The position numbers were made by a program, and so were the translations under genes. DNA of 64,000 nucleotides from Nannizziopsis barbatae (Eukaryota; Ascomycota; Eurotiomycetes; Onygenales; Nannizziopsiaceae), in the NCBI GenBank assembly GCA_014964245.1, contig JACVYH010000004.1, positions 4,216,001 to 4,280,000 on the forward strand, read 5' to 3'. How positions within the stretch are numbered: the stretch's first letter is position 1; every line of letters begins with the position of its first letter. The notes below the pieces were generated by a model. That model saw only the letters and a list, made by a program, of their open reading frames with translations. It ran no database searches and had not been told where the DNA came from. Positions 12,893 to 25,099 of this stretch are shown here, piece by piece.

Positions 12893-14894
12893 CTATGTAG
12901 TTATCTGGTTTGCTAGGCCCAGTCTAGCACGTAGGGATAACCACTGCTCATATATACCCAACTTGATCTCTACCCGGAGGTACGACGTCCATGCAAAAAT
13001 CAACTGTAAGAAATTGTGTGGCCAGAAAATACTTCCACGTTGACGGATAAGCTCCATTTGCTCTTCAAAGACGCTACATGTCGCGTAGCGAGCGAGGATG
13101 AGAAAAGCGCGGACCGGGCCGTGGCGAGTGTGAAGATTCTCGTCGAGGGAGCGAGCTGATAAATGGACCGTTAGCAAAAACCAACCACCAGACGGAGGTT
13201 AAGGGGTGCAAATGACTTACTCAGATCGTTTGTCTTGAGGATTAAAAGGATAATTCTAGGCACCTTGCCTAATAAGCTTACCAGCTCCTGTAACATCCCA
13301 TCTCCCAACGCCCCAGTGATGACCTCTTTCTCCTCCGTGGACCTCGAAGACGCAATAGCATTGTTTACAACGATAGCGTAATCCCTGCCAGTAATAGCAC
13401 TGGCAAAGAGGGGAAATTCGCTGTCCGTTATACCAGCGACTTCATAAGCATATTTCCGCATACCCTTTTCATCTGCGTCCACGATAGAAAGCCATAACTT
13501 GGCATATGCCCTTCGGACCTCCTTTGGGATGTCGCGGTAGAGCCCGTGGTCGTACAAGATGATGTCAAAATTGGGTGTCCGTCGTGAATTGTTCTTACGA
13601 ATGGCGATGTTCCCTCCGTGAGGATCACAATGAAGAGGCGCGCCGTCTCCAAAAATCATTTCGTTAAAGATGTGAGCAAGGGCGGCCGAAACTTCATCTC
13701 TGTCAATCTTGTTCGCATCGAGGTACTCGAGGTCATCAGGGCGGTGGCCGGAGATGAAATCCATAACCAAAATTCGTTTCTTGGACCACATTACTGTAAT
13801 ATAAAATTAGCTTGTTTCTTTCAAAACATGCTGAGCGAAGGCATTACCATCTGGAATGATCAAGGGGGCCTTGGTTCTCGTTCGAAAGTAGTCTCTTGCT
13901 CTCATCGCATTCTCAGCTTCCATCTGAAAGTCCAGCTCCTGAGGCAAAGAGAGTTCCATTTCGTTGGATAACCACTCTAGGTCATATTCCGGGAAAAACC
14001 GTTTTAACGTAGAAAATGTGAACCTTGTAAGGGCAAGATCTAGGGGAACCCATTCCGCTAATGCGGGGTGTTGAACTTTTACCGCGACTTTCTGCCCGGA
14101 TTCTTTGAGTACAGCAACATGCACCTGTGCCAACGATGCCGCACCAATTGGTCGCTCCTCGAAACTCGAAAATAATTCATCTATCCTGTGCCCAGTATCT
14201 TTCACGAACATCTCTTCAATTGATTCAAAAGACGACACCGGACATTTGTCTTGTAACGGAATAAACGTTGTCGTCCATTCCAAAGGTAGTAAATAGCCCA
14301 TGCTACTCAAATGTTGTCCAAGTTTTATGAATATAGAACCATTTTTCTCTAACACTTCAAGTGTTCTCTCGGCACATCGTTTATGGCACGCTTTGAGCAT
14401 CGCGGTTCTCTCCTCCTCGGAGCCTGGATTTTGGTTCAGCGTTACCCTGTAGCTATAGCGAGGGAAAAAAAGCCTTGTTAGTATATGGGAGATCATGCGA
14501 TTGTTTGAAGACGGAAACAAAAAGCGTACTCATTGATGCATACTCCCAGCGCAGTGACCACTCTTCCTGTTCTTTCCATAGCCTTATAACCATGTTTTAT
14601 ATCATCCGAAAACGCCAGCATTGCAGCACCCAAGGTTCCACCCGCGGCCGCCGCATATTTCAACGCCCGTCGCTTCGCTAGTTTTTTTGAGTTGCTTCCA
14701 GAAGAAAAAGGTCCAGATCTAAAGACTGTTGAGGAGTAGGTTCTGCGGAGTTCCGGAGAGCGAGGGCCTGGGGATGGCTTCTTCTGCCGTAGACATCTTC
14801 GACAAGTCCACGGAGCCGATTGTGATTCGAGAAAAGCCGATCGGTAGGGACTGCCTGGATTCGGCAGTGCTCGGAGAGGAATCCGTAGCTTCAT
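12893..14894 (-). CDS. mcp2: ABC1/UbiB-family mitochondrial kinase-like protein (ADCK1/Mcp2 type)
   Basis: Four exons: 14894-14530, 14452-13848, 13793-13221, 13155-12893, giving 601 residues. The basic, serine-rich N terminus looks like a mitochondrial presequence and is followed by a short hydrophobic segment (AAAAGGTLGAAMLAF). ABC1 hallmarks follow: the KxGQ motif in IFIKLGQHLSS, the alanine-rich loop and ATP lysine in PIGAASLAQVHV and VAVKVQHP, the QELDFQMEAEN motif, the catalytic DPHGGN and the metal-binding DHG (in place of DFG). The pattern best matches yeast Mcp2/Cqd2 and animal ADCK1, which act at the inner membrane in coenzyme Q and lipid homeostasis. The first ATG at 14894 was chosen; the longer frame to 14924 starts with TTG. 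Confidence 0.9.
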
Positions 14895-15403
14895 GGCCGG
14901 GCGAAGGGACTCGGTTTTTGGCAAGGGCCTCTGCTACTAGAAACTAAGGATATAAACTGGTCATTGTGTGTACGAAATAAAGGTTTACTCCCTGAAGTGA
15001 TAAATCTCCGGCAATTTGCCCGTTTGAAGGAACCGACGAATGAATTATTTTTTAACTTCCGGAATTTCCTCACGCCGGCCGGATCATCTTTTTCACGTGA
15101 TGCTCCGTAGGAATCAGATCCGAGGCCTCAACAGAGACATCCCATCACTCTCAACAGTCGTCTTAAAAAGCACCTCATGTGATGCCATTCAGCGACTAAG
15201 GAAGTATTTAAACCTATTAGAGGGGAAATCTTCCAGCTAAACAGAATCCCAACCGCCTACTTCGCAGTAATACTTAAATAACGGACATATTTTCTTTCTT
15301 CCGGAGTCAAATAAGTAAATCCATTTAGATTGCAATCAATATCTAAATCTATAAATATATCAAAATCATGAGGGGTCTACGCCGAGCGAATACCCGACCT
15401 CAC
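14895..15403. other. intergenic, promoter of ABC1 gene and 3' end of guanine deaminase
   Basis: About 500 bp without a recognisable gene. The portion from 15280 to 15370 is AT-rich and lies just downstream of the guanine deaminase stop codon on the minus strand. Confidence 0.5.
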
Positions 15404-17110
15404 TCACAGGGACCCGTGGGCCAATTGTCCCCCAACCCAAACAGCCTTAACATTTCTATCATCACCGCACCAAAGCCACTTAGCAACCCTTTCTCCCCAA
15501 TCTTCCCAGCCAAACAGACGTACGTCCCCCAGAGATTTGTCCTCTTCATCCTCTCCCGTAGTACCACCCAGCTCGAGCATCTGCGCATCCCAGTACATAC
15601 CCTTTTCAAAACCACCAATCTCCTCCTGCATCTGAACTACCTTCGCTCCACCGCGAGTGGCTAGATACAAGGCTTCCTCGACGCTCAACTTCGCCCGTTC
15701 TCCAGCGATATCTTTCATATCTCCATGTTGGAAGGGAACCAGTCTTGAAACAAGACATGCTTGCCTGGCTGCTTCCAGAATACTCGGGCTATAGCCTCCG
15801 CTGACATCCGTTCCGAGACCCACAGAGATTCCATCATCCAACAAGGTTCGCACCGAACACATTCCAGATCCAATTGCTGAGTTGGATACTGGGCAGTGGG
15901 CGATGGAGGAGCCACGGTCACGAATTAAAGTCCGTTCAGATGGGGTCAGGTGAATTCCATGCGCGAGGATGGTTCGCGGAGTCAGTAGTCCCGCGGTGTC
16001 GTATACATCCGCATAGCTGACGCAATCAGTGAAACGAGATAGAACAAGCTGGATCTCGGCTCTGTTTTCGGATATGTGGGACTGAATATGAGTTGGCGGG
16101 GAGGTCGAGGCGGCAAGTGAACCAAGTTCGGAGAGCAGACCTGGCGTGCAGGATGGAGCGAAGCGAGGTGTGATGATCGGTTTAATCAGCTTTCCATCCG
16201 GGTCAAGAGAGCGAATATGCGCCATTGATGCCCTGGTAGCTTCCATGGACTGCTCCACGGATTCATCACGGTAGTGATCCGGACATGTGCTAGGGTCGTC
16301 CATACATACACGGCCGATCAAGGCCCGCTGCTTACGAGCATAGCATATATCTGCGAGCATATTGGTGGAAGGAACATGGATGGTAGCGAAATAGGCGGCA
16401 CATGTGGTTCCATGTGAAAGAGTTCGAGCTACCACTGTATTGTAAATCTTTTGTGCTTCCTTAGGAGCTACGGTAGGGTCCTCTTTATTTCCAAATGAGG
16501 ACTCAAGCGGAAAGGTATAAGTTTCTAGCCAATCCAAAAGAGTCGAAGAGCCAAAAATGCCGGAATTGGGGTATTGCGGCGCATGGATATGGGTGTCTGT
16601 CTCGGAAGTTAGCCCGGTTTATGGTTGACAGTGCATTTAATTGATCAGCTCTCATGTCTGTACAACTCTAGCTTAGGAACAAGTGCATATCTTGGCAGAA
16701 CCGAGGATGCTTCATATTTTTTCTGTTCGGAGCATTTTCACGGAATACGAGACGGAGACTTATAACAACATACCAACAAATCCTGGGAAAAAGAATCCAT
16801 TCATTTCTTTTCTTGTTTTGATTATCCTCACAGAATTTTCAGACCGGTCTTTTCCTTCTAACTGCCAACCTTGTAGCTTGATGAGGCGCTCCAAGCTCTC
16901 CTCATCCTCAATCCCCCAGTCGGTCCCTTCGATCCTCCCATCAGCATCGTTGACCCATAAAGCACCGTGCTCAACGATCAGTCTGTAAACGGGTGGTGAG
17001 TCCGGAGTGCCCGCTGTGTCCGGTGCTCTTGGAAGAGATATAAAAGTACCGAAGTAAATGGTCCGGGAGCACTTGTTCTCCCGGCCACCTGACATGCTGC
17101 CATTTAACAT
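15404..17110 (-). CDS. guanine deaminase
   Basis: Two exons, 17110-16774 and 16596-15404, encode about 509 residues. The split codon at the junction restores the amidohydrolase metal-binding motif GFVDTHIHAPQYPN. Further marks are SHISENRAEIQ, TILAHGIHLTPSE, HCPVSNSAIGSG and the final metal aspartate region GLGTDVSGGYSPS. The enzyme hydrolyses guanine to xanthine and ammonia in purine catabolism. An in-frame ATG at 17095 is an alternative start; the segment YFGTFISLP just after it is the usual beginning of the conserved domain, so either start is possible. The C-terminal part has an acidic loop (GTTGEDEEDKS). It is on the same strand as the ABC1 kinase gene, but nothing links their functions. 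Confidence 0.92.
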
Positions 17111-18701
17111 TGGAACGGAACGCCAGGAACAATCCTGGGACTTGTGTGACAGAATCTCAACGCAGTTGGTACAGAGTAGTGGGTATCTTGAGGTATCAGG
17201 ATCCATACACGATACATCCATTCACTTGATAAATTCGGGTTCAAGTGAAGGAGTTCTGGAGGGAGAAGATAAGCTGTATGTACGTACCGGGCTTCATCGA
17301 ATAGGAATAACCGGGCCTCAAAGAAGGCCAGTGGGTCCAGTGACTTCCTTGGCCACCTGCAGTGAAGGTGGTTATGGATCCGGATCCGTAGATTTCGAAG
17401 GCCCAGCCTGCCAAAGAGCGGGTTTCAGCCAGTCAAAGAAGACTCCAAGGCCTGGTCAAGGCCTAGTCAGGAGCTGTAGAATACCCACGTTTCGACGTGC
17501 GAGCATGTATTCCATGTTCCATGTTGACCTGAATGCCATTAGAGAGATGTATTCCCGTGTGACAAGGGCCTTTGAACCCGTGATGTCTTCTTGAGTTCCC
17601 ACCCTAAGGCGGCGTGGTTACGTTGCCACGTTCGCCATGGCTTTTGGTGGCTCAAGGCCCAAGCCCAGACTCCTCAATGACCCCGCAAATCTTCAGCACT
17701 GAGTTCTGTTAAAAGCGGCACCGACAGCCACCAAATCGGCAACTCCACCTTCAAGCGCAACCGAAGTCATGAAAGAATGACAATCCTCCTTTGACGGTAT
17801 CAAACCTACCAGATAACATCGATAGCGGTTTGGCTCTTCCTGTTAATAAGCTTAGTACCGGAAATTTAACCGAATGCCCGTCCAGACTCAGTTATCCAGC
17901 TCCTCCACTTCCATCTGAGCCAGCGAAGTCGTACACACATATATGACATGTCCATGAAGAGGAAGAATCCTGCAGGAAGCACAATCCCCACAGTTTCTCC
18001 AGGTTGAGGAATCTGGGGGGTCTCGGACCGAATTTTGTGATACCTCAACAAAATGCGGAGATAGAACTCTTGATCAGGCGACGTGATGTCCAAACCCGGG
18101 ATCGCGTATCCGGAAACCAGAAACGCTGGATGCCTCCAAATGCCGGATTTGCATCACACCTTTACTCTGTCAAACGAAGGAAGGTTTGTATGTTTTGTGG
18201 TATATATATTGTTTGAATTGATATAGCTAGAGATACTCCTAGATAACGTCACAAAAAAAGACCTCCAAGACACTTCCTACTTCCGATCCGGCCGATGTCG
18301 CGTTTCAGCAGATACCGGATGGGGATCATAGAGCGTCGAGAGACCTCCGGATATAAGAGTTGCTAGTGTTTCTGATTTGTTTATTTGTTTTCAGTGTTTT
18401 TTGGTTGAATTTTCCTGGTGCTGAGAGTTGATAGTTGATAATGACGGTGCCAGCTCAGCATTGCCTATTCCCTGAATTTGTGTGTTTTGAGATTTCCTGA
18501 GATTTTTCTTTGTTTTTTTGTGGTGTTTTAAATGTTTCTTATCTGGTCGTCTCGTTTCGCCAATTCCGGACCGTATACCTTCCAAATCGATATCGCTATT
18601 CACTGCACGGACCTCGAACTTCACACACTGTCGCTGCGCCATTGCCTCAAACGTTCAAAAAAAAACTCGATCCATCGTTCACCGCACATCCCAAAGAATA
18701 C
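17111..18701. other. intergenic, possible eroded coding sequence
   Basis: No complete gene is recognised. On the minus strand, 17594-17360 can be read for over 40 codons before an in-frame TGA and then a TAA, and 18093-17866 is open for 75 codons with a hydrophobic stretch (GIVLPAGFFLFM). These could be remnants of an old gene, but I could not assign a family. The rest, 18180-18700, shows nothing. Confidence 0.35.
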
Positions 18702-20618
18702 TCATGGCCGATATTGCACTTCCCTTCCCACTCTTGGCCAACGGTTCAAAAATTCAACATTTCCCAATGCGCTCTGACCCACGTTGCGAATGTACATCTC
18801 GCCTCCGTCTGCTTGAGGAGTATAATCCCAAGTCGTGATTTTACCCTTAATCAGAGCTGAATATACAAGTCGGCGACGGCGTTGGGAGTTCAAGACATCT
18901 TCCTGAAGACGTTTAAAATCCCAGCGCGCGTGGGCTTCTTCGTAGAAAGAAGCTAGGAGGCTCGTAAGTTGGGACGGGCTGGTGGTGCCACTAGACACTG
19001 TAGAGCCTTTAGTGGGGCTTGGACTGCGAGGAGGTGTGAATAGTCTTGGACTGTTGTCGAAGAATGGCGTAGGAACTGCCTGAGGAAGCGGAGAAGCCGT
19101 TGGAGTCGGAAGCGGTGCAGGAGCCGTGGTCTTTGGCCCTGCCGCTGCCTGGGGAATATGTTTTGCTACCTCTTTATGGGATGGCAGACGTATGCCTTCG
19201 GCAAGGTTTGTGGACTCGGTGGGATCGGCTTCCACGTTGAACAGCATGGGTGGATCGATGGGTGAGTAGATGAATTTCCATGGACCACGACGGATCATGA
19301 CTACTGGAGCCAAGGTACCTTCTGCCATGTACTCTCCCAGTACCGTGTCAGTCTTCTCACCTTCGCAGTTTTCGTCAAGATAAGGCATCAGGGAAACACC
19401 ATCAAGCGGCAATGCAGGATCAACAGAACCACCACTCATTGCAACGAATGTTGGGAGTAGGTCCATAGTAGATACATTCTCTTTGACACGCTTTGGATGG
19501 TATCTTCCAGGAGCAAAAACAAGCATAGGAACCCTGGCAGACATTTCATACCAGACCATCTTGTACCACAGACCCTTCTCGCCCAGCATATCTCCATGAT
19601 CACCAGTAAATACGACAATAGTATCGTCAGCCAAGCCACAGTTCTTCAAGACATTCATCAGCTTGCCAATCTGGGTATCCACATAGGTACAAGCAGCAAA
19701 ATAAGCACGACGAGCCGCCTTAATCCGTTCCTCCGGAATCTCCTTACCCCAAAGATCAATGATCTCAAGAATGCGTTGAGAGTGCGGGTCAAGCTTGTTC
19801 TGAGGGACTGTAGTCTTCGGAAGTGGAATTTCCACGTCTTCATACATATCCCAATAGTCCCTAGTCATTGTATAGGGGTCGTGTGGGTGGGTCATAGAGA
19901 CGGTGAGACAGAACGGCTGGCCATTCCGATATCTCACGTGGTCATATAGGTACTGCGACGCTCTATGAACCACCTCATCGTCGAAATCGAGCTGGTTGCT
20001 GCGCACGCACGGTCCAGCTTCTAGCACGGACGACATGTCGTGATACCAGTCTTTGCGGAGATCCTAGTCATATAACGGTCAGCAACTATGCCAGCTTGCC
20101 AACTTTCAATCTCTGCCGAAGTTTGGAGGAAAAAGGGACTAAGGAGTAATATCAAGGAAAAGGAATTTATCACTTTAAACCTCTGATATCTGATTTTCTC
20201 AACTCACCGGCCGATCCCAATCCACAGTCCACCCATAATCGCCAGGGTAAATGTCGGTAGTTAGGCGCTCCTCGTATCCATGCAGCTGATCAGGGCCTGC
20301 AAAATGCATCTTCCCAGATAATGCTGTATGATAGCCTTGCGCTCTTAGATAGTGTGAATAAGTAGGAGTATCTGCAGGGAGGTCGCTCGCATTGTCATAG
20401 CCACCGATCCGCGACGGCAGCTGTCCGCTAACCATGGTGAAGCGCGAAGGTGCGCACAGTGGGGAGTTGCAGTAAGCAGACTCGAATACCACACCTGCTT
20501 CGGCGAGCTTATCGATATTAGGAGTCTTGATGGCCGAGGAAGAGTTGTAGAGAGAAATCAAGGGAGCAGCCATCTGGTCTGCCATGATGTAAAGGATATT
20601 GGGCTTCTTAGCAGCCAT
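18702..20618 (-). CDS. choline sulfatase
   Basis: Two exons, 20618-20208 and 20063-18702, encode 590 residues. The N terminus KPNILYIMADQ is the sulfatase metal-binding start, and LCAPSRFTMVSG contains the C-x-P-S-R motif whose cysteine becomes formylglycine. HPHDPYTMTRDYWD, TGDHGDMLGEKGLWYKM and the C-terminal tail with TTWDYTP and FLNRWPR fit the choline-sulfatase subfamily. The enzyme releases choline and sulfate from choline-O-sulfate, a fungal sulfur store and osmolyte. An insertion of about 58 residues rich in Pro, Ser and Thr (from KTTAPAPLPTPTAS to SSGTTSPSQ, 18975-19150) interrupts the C-terminal region before SFYEEAHARWD. The intron joins DRP to DLRKDW in frame. The AT-rich 12-kb element is inserted about 735 bp upstream of the start codon. 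Confidence 0.93.
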
Positions 20619-21353
20619 GATGGCGGTGTTCTCTCACTTCTCCAGAAAAGGGTTATATATCTTGGTGGCGAGGGTCCAAGAAGTGATGACCGTGGTCGTC
20701 AAAAAAAGAAACAAGCTACGATGAAAGGCAGAAAAGTTGAATTCGCTATCACGTTTAAGAGAAAATACAAAATGCTAGACAGATCAAGGAGGGTATCAAA
20801 ACAGGCTTGGACAGTGGAAGGGTATCAAGGAAACTGCGGAGTGAAAAAGAGGAGAGATCGAAAAGAGCATGGAGGTGGGAGAAGCTGGGGAATTATATGC
20901 GGAGAGAGGAGATAGCAGAAGGAACAAAGCCAAGGCTATGGCTTGATAGTCGATTATGAGACTAGTAACAGCTGATCCATGTACTGTACCGCAGTGCAAA
21001 TAACTGGAAACTTCGGCAAAGTGGCGATGGGAGAGAGCGAAGGGTTAGCGCTGAAGCAGTTGATATCTCCGCTGGATTGCGTGATACATACGCCAGTAAT
21101 AATCAACAAGCTGGCCTGAAACTGCCATCTTAAACGCCAAGCAGCTGATTGACCAGCTCGCCCATCCTGCTGGATGTTGTGTCTTCCTCAGCAAGCCTAC
21201 GCTGTCTTTCCTCAAGAATTTCCTATTCCAGCGGTGAAGTAAATTTTTTCAACGCCGACTTATTTTAATTTCATTGTGGGATGTGATAAGGAAAAGAAAA
21301 AGAAAATAACATACATACAATACGAGCGCATGACCAGCTACCGTTTTTAGCTG
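20619..21353. other. promoter region of choline sulfatase up to the inserted element
   Basis: About 735 bp between the choline sulfatase start and the left target-site repeat. The first 300 bp are purine-rich on the plus strand. No other gene is visible. The base composition is normal and changes abruptly just inside the element. Confidence 0.5.
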
Positions 21354-21364
21354 GGGTCCAGTGG
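21354..21364. repeat. left target-site duplication
   Basis: GGGTCCAGTGG, identical to 33448-33458 and in the same orientation, immediately outside the left inverted repeat. Confidence 0.8.
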
Positions 21365-22275
21365 GGATTACACGTCCCTAGGTCACCAGGGCTGGGTCCC
21401 CAGGTCGCCAAGCCCAGCAGATCCCAGCAGATCCCAGCAGTGACCAGTGGCTCCCAGCTACTTCATGAAAATTAGAGAAAAGAAGTGACAAGTCATGAGC
21501 ATAAAATAAATCAGATTCTCATATTAAAAATATCAGAATTTATCAGATTATAAAATTTAAAATTTTAGAAAATTTTATCTACTCTTAAATAATTCTATAA
21601 TTTAAAAATTCTTATAATTTATTAATTTAAAATAAAAATTATATTATTATAAGATTAGCTACTTCTAGCTATTACTAACTGCATTTAATATTTACTAGAT
21701 ATTTAAAACTAATAATAAAAAATTATATTAAAAAAATTAATACTAGTTTATTAACTTGTAATTTTAGTTTCTACTAATTTTTCTAGTATATTTATATAAT
21801 AAAAAATAAATTAAAATGCTTTAAATTACTTATTTTTTAATCTAAAATAAATATATTAATAAATTTAATAAACTTATATATAATAATTAATGAAAATATT
21901 AAAAAATTAATAAAATAAGAAAAATCTTCTCATTACTAATTCATATTATTTCTATTTAGAACTAGCTTATTTTAAATTTTTTTACTTTCTTAAATTTAAA
22001 AATTCTTATTTTTTCTTTTCTTTTTTTAAATATATAAAGTTTTAAGAAATAAGTAATTACTTAAAAACATGTATTTTTTATTATTAAATTATTGCTAAAT
22101 GAATTATTATAATGTTATTAATTTAAAGCTATTTTTATTTAATGATTTTTAATAATTTTTATTATATAAGTTAATAAGATTAAATCTGCAGTTATTTGAA
22201 ACTTTAAGAATTATATTTAGATTTTAAGTAGAATGATTAGCTAATTATTTATTTTTAGTAAAACTAGTTACTTTC
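21365..22275 (+). repeat. left arm of terminal inverted repeat
   Basis: This arm aligns with the reverse complement of about 32500-33447. The outer ~140 bp are about 92% alike by eye and GC-rich up to about 21465, with CCCAGCAGAT-like units repeated in tandem (AGCCCAGCAGATCCCAGCAG and following). Inside that, the arm is AT-rich and diverged, but many blocks still match, for example AAATTAAAATGCTTTAAATT and ATCTGCAGTTATTT. The inner end is uncertain; similarity fades near 22275. Confidence 0.75.
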
Positions 22276-22898
22276 ATTCTTATTTGTTTTATCTAGCTAC
22301 ATCTGCATGCTTCTTTTATATAATGTTATTTAAATCTAATTCTAATAATTTATCAGATCTGATAAAAAATAATTTAAAGTTTTTTAATTAATTTTAGAAG
22401 TTATTAAACACATGTAACTTCAGAAAGCACTTGATAAATATCAGTTCTTAATAAGAATTTTTAAAAAAATTTAAAAAGATTCTTAAGCATTATATGTGAG
22501 TGTTTTCATTTATTTTTAATTATTCTTAATACTTATTATTTAATAATTATAAAAAAATTTATAAATACTAAATAAATTACTTAAAAACTTAATAAAATAA
22601 ATATGATAAATGTATAAGTGCTGCTGATTATTACTAAAAGTAGTTAAAACTAACTAGTATTAGAAAATTCTTATTTATGTTAAGTACTATTTATTCTGCT
22701 TTTTTAGAATATAAGTATTTCTAGCTAAATTTAGTTACTCTTATTAATTACTGATTATTATTAGTAAGATATTAGAATATTATAATTTTAGTATTAGAAA
22801 TTACATTAATAATATGCATATTATATATTCTCTTAATATTATTTAATTATTTTCAGATACTGCTAATTAATATTAGTACTGATTAGTAATAGAAAAAT

Positions 22899-23162
22899 GA
22901 AGCTGATTTCTATACTGATCTTTATTTAATTAATAATTTAAAGTTTTAGTTTTAAGTTAATTAAGAATTAAAGTTCAAGTATAAAAATGAACAAGAATTA
23001 GTAATTTTATATTTTCTTAATTACTTCCAGTACTGATCAGCTACTATTAGCTATATTACTAAAAATCTTTCATTTAAGACAGCTGAAACAGAGAAGTATA
23101 ATAGCATTTTTTTAAAATTAAAAAAGTATAAATCTAAGAATCATATAACTAGTATGATATAA
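22899..23162 (+). pseudogene. fossil reading frame, left arm, part 1
   Basis: This frame begins EADFYTDLYLINNLKF and can be read for 88 codons with four in-frame stops, each one transition away from a sense codon (TAG/TAA from CAG/CAA, TGA from CGA). A stretch with normal amino-acid variety follows (SYITKNLSFKTAETEKYN). Random sequence of this AT content would carry roughly twice as many stops, so coding ancestry is only moderately supported. No family is recognised. Confidence 0.35.
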
Positions 23163-23286
23163 CTTTATATGAAAATTAAAAAAATGAAAAAAATAAGCTT
23201 ATATACTACTAGAATTAACTAAGATTAATTAGAATTAACTAAGAGAAATAGAAATACTACTAGCTTTTAAAAAAGTATATTATCAT

Positions 23287-23736
23287 GAAAAAAAAATATA
23301 AGAAAATTATGAAAAAAATAAAGAAGAAGAAAGAAAACACAAAAAGAAACATGAAGAAAAATATAACTGTTATTCTTATTAGATTATTTTCTGTAAATTT
23401 ATCTGTTACTAGCATCTTTTAGTTAATACTAATTTCTTTTAGACTGACTTATCTGAATTATCTAATTTATCTTATCTGAATAATCTTTCTCATACCAGCT
23501 TTTCTTTCTTTTTCATGAATATTTTCTTAAATAATTTATCTAATTTTAATATATTTCAGATTAATTCAGAAAATTCCAGTAGTATTAATAATATTAGTAA
23601 TTCTGATAAATCTGAATTAGAAGTAATCTTACAAGTTCTGATTAATTCTTATCAGAAGCAGTTAAAAGTAATTTTAATTTCAGATTTTCTGCATTCTGCT
23701 AGCTTATTTTTAATACTAGTTTTAGCTTCTTATTAG
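23287..23736 (+). pseudogene. fossil reading frame, left arm, part 2
   Basis: About 150 codons with four internal stops, all explainable by C-to-T change. A charged segment (NKEEERKHKKKHEEKYN) leads into a region with Cys and His (NCYSY, IFCKFICY, H) that might be a damaged zinc-binding motif, then a Ser/Asn-rich stretch ending open for 73 codons. Stop density is well below that expected by chance in this composition. It is not assignable to a family. Confidence 0.4.
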
Positions 23737-24866
23737 TCTAATTTTTTAAAGATTCTTATCAGCTTTTATAGTAAGAAAATTTATTCATAAGTAATATTTA
23801 TTATTAGCTATCAGCTGCTAGTTATAATTAATTACTTTTAGTTATTATAAGTTATGCATTAAATTAAATTTCAAATTTTACATGATTATTAATTTAAAAT
23901 ATACTTGTTATTTTTCAGAAGCAGCTAGCAGCTTCTGCATAACTTATAATAAGAAATAAATAATTTCAGCTATTTCTGATATTATCTAATTTTAATATTT
24001 CTGGGTTTTCTCTAGTCTGCTTTTCATGTGTTTTTAATTATTTCTAGTTTATATCTAGTATTTCTGATTATCTTTAATTACTTCTAGTTAAATAATTTCT
24101 TTATTATGATTTTATTTTTAAAAAAGTTTTAATAATTAAATAAATAATCTTGCTTTTAGATTAACTAAGTTCTTAATATATTAATAATTAATAAATGATA
24201 GAAATAATTTATAAAGAAAATTATCTTATTTATATATAAATAATATATCTGATTACTTCTAAAAACTTTTAGAATTATTTATATTTAGAAAGAAATTTTC
24301 ATCTGCAGAAGAAAACTCTCATCTGCTTTTATTTATTTTAAAAATAATATGATAAATAATTATTATATAATAATAGCAAAATAAAGCATTTATAAAGAAA
24401 ATTATTATAATAAAAAAATCTGAAGCTATATTTTTTTTTTATTTTTTTTTTTATTCATTATAGTCTTATGTAGTCTGTAACTAAGAAGATTACCTGCCTA
24501 AACAGAATTTACTAACTATTACATACATTTAAATATAAGAAAATTACAAATAAACTAGGCAAATGAAATGTCTCCCCTCCTCAGAAATGAAAATACAGCT
24601 TTTTTAATCTAAAGCTATATATAAGAAGAAGATAATTTCTATTTTCTTCTTATTTTTCTTAACTTTAATAATTAGTTTAAATCTTAATTCTAATTAAAAT
24701 GAAAAATTTAAATTATTAAATTTTAATAAATTCTGATGTTAAATTCTGCTTAAATTATGATAATTTAAATCATTATAATTATACTTCTTCTAATTCTAAT
24801 TCTAATTCTAAATTAGAAGATTTTTATTTTTTTATTATAATAAAAAAGAAGATAAAAATATATATC

Positions 24867-25099
24867 TGATTTTATTAGATTATAATCTATAATATTATCA
24901 TGATATCTTTTCTTCTATCTGCATCTTCTCTATATGTACTAGTTATAATATTCTTTCCAGCATTTTATATTATCTTCATTCTTTTATGAATTTTCCAGAT
25001 TCTCTTCTTACTTATTATACTTTCTGTTTCTTTAATTACTATGTATATTAGCTGTGGTATAATTTCTAGATAATATACATGAAATTTTTTTTCTTTATA
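24867..25099 (+). repeat. LTR-like direct repeat, copy 1
   Basis: 233 bp, starting TG and ending TTTCTTTATA, collinear with 26148-26382. Both copies share CTTCTCTATATGTACTAG and TAGCTGTGGTATAA. Copy 1 carries T or A where copy 2 keeps C or G at many positions, so it is the more mutated copy. Confidence 0.55.

Noticed and set aside
14894..14924. N-terminal extension of the ABC1 kinase starting MPKTESLRP
   Set aside because: The extension begins with TTG; the first true ATG at 14894 gives a normal mitochondrial presequence.
23515..23736. 73-codon open frame in the AT-rich block as a real small gene
   Set aside because: It continues upstream in the same frame through stops and has the same decayed composition, so it is treated as part of a fossil frame.
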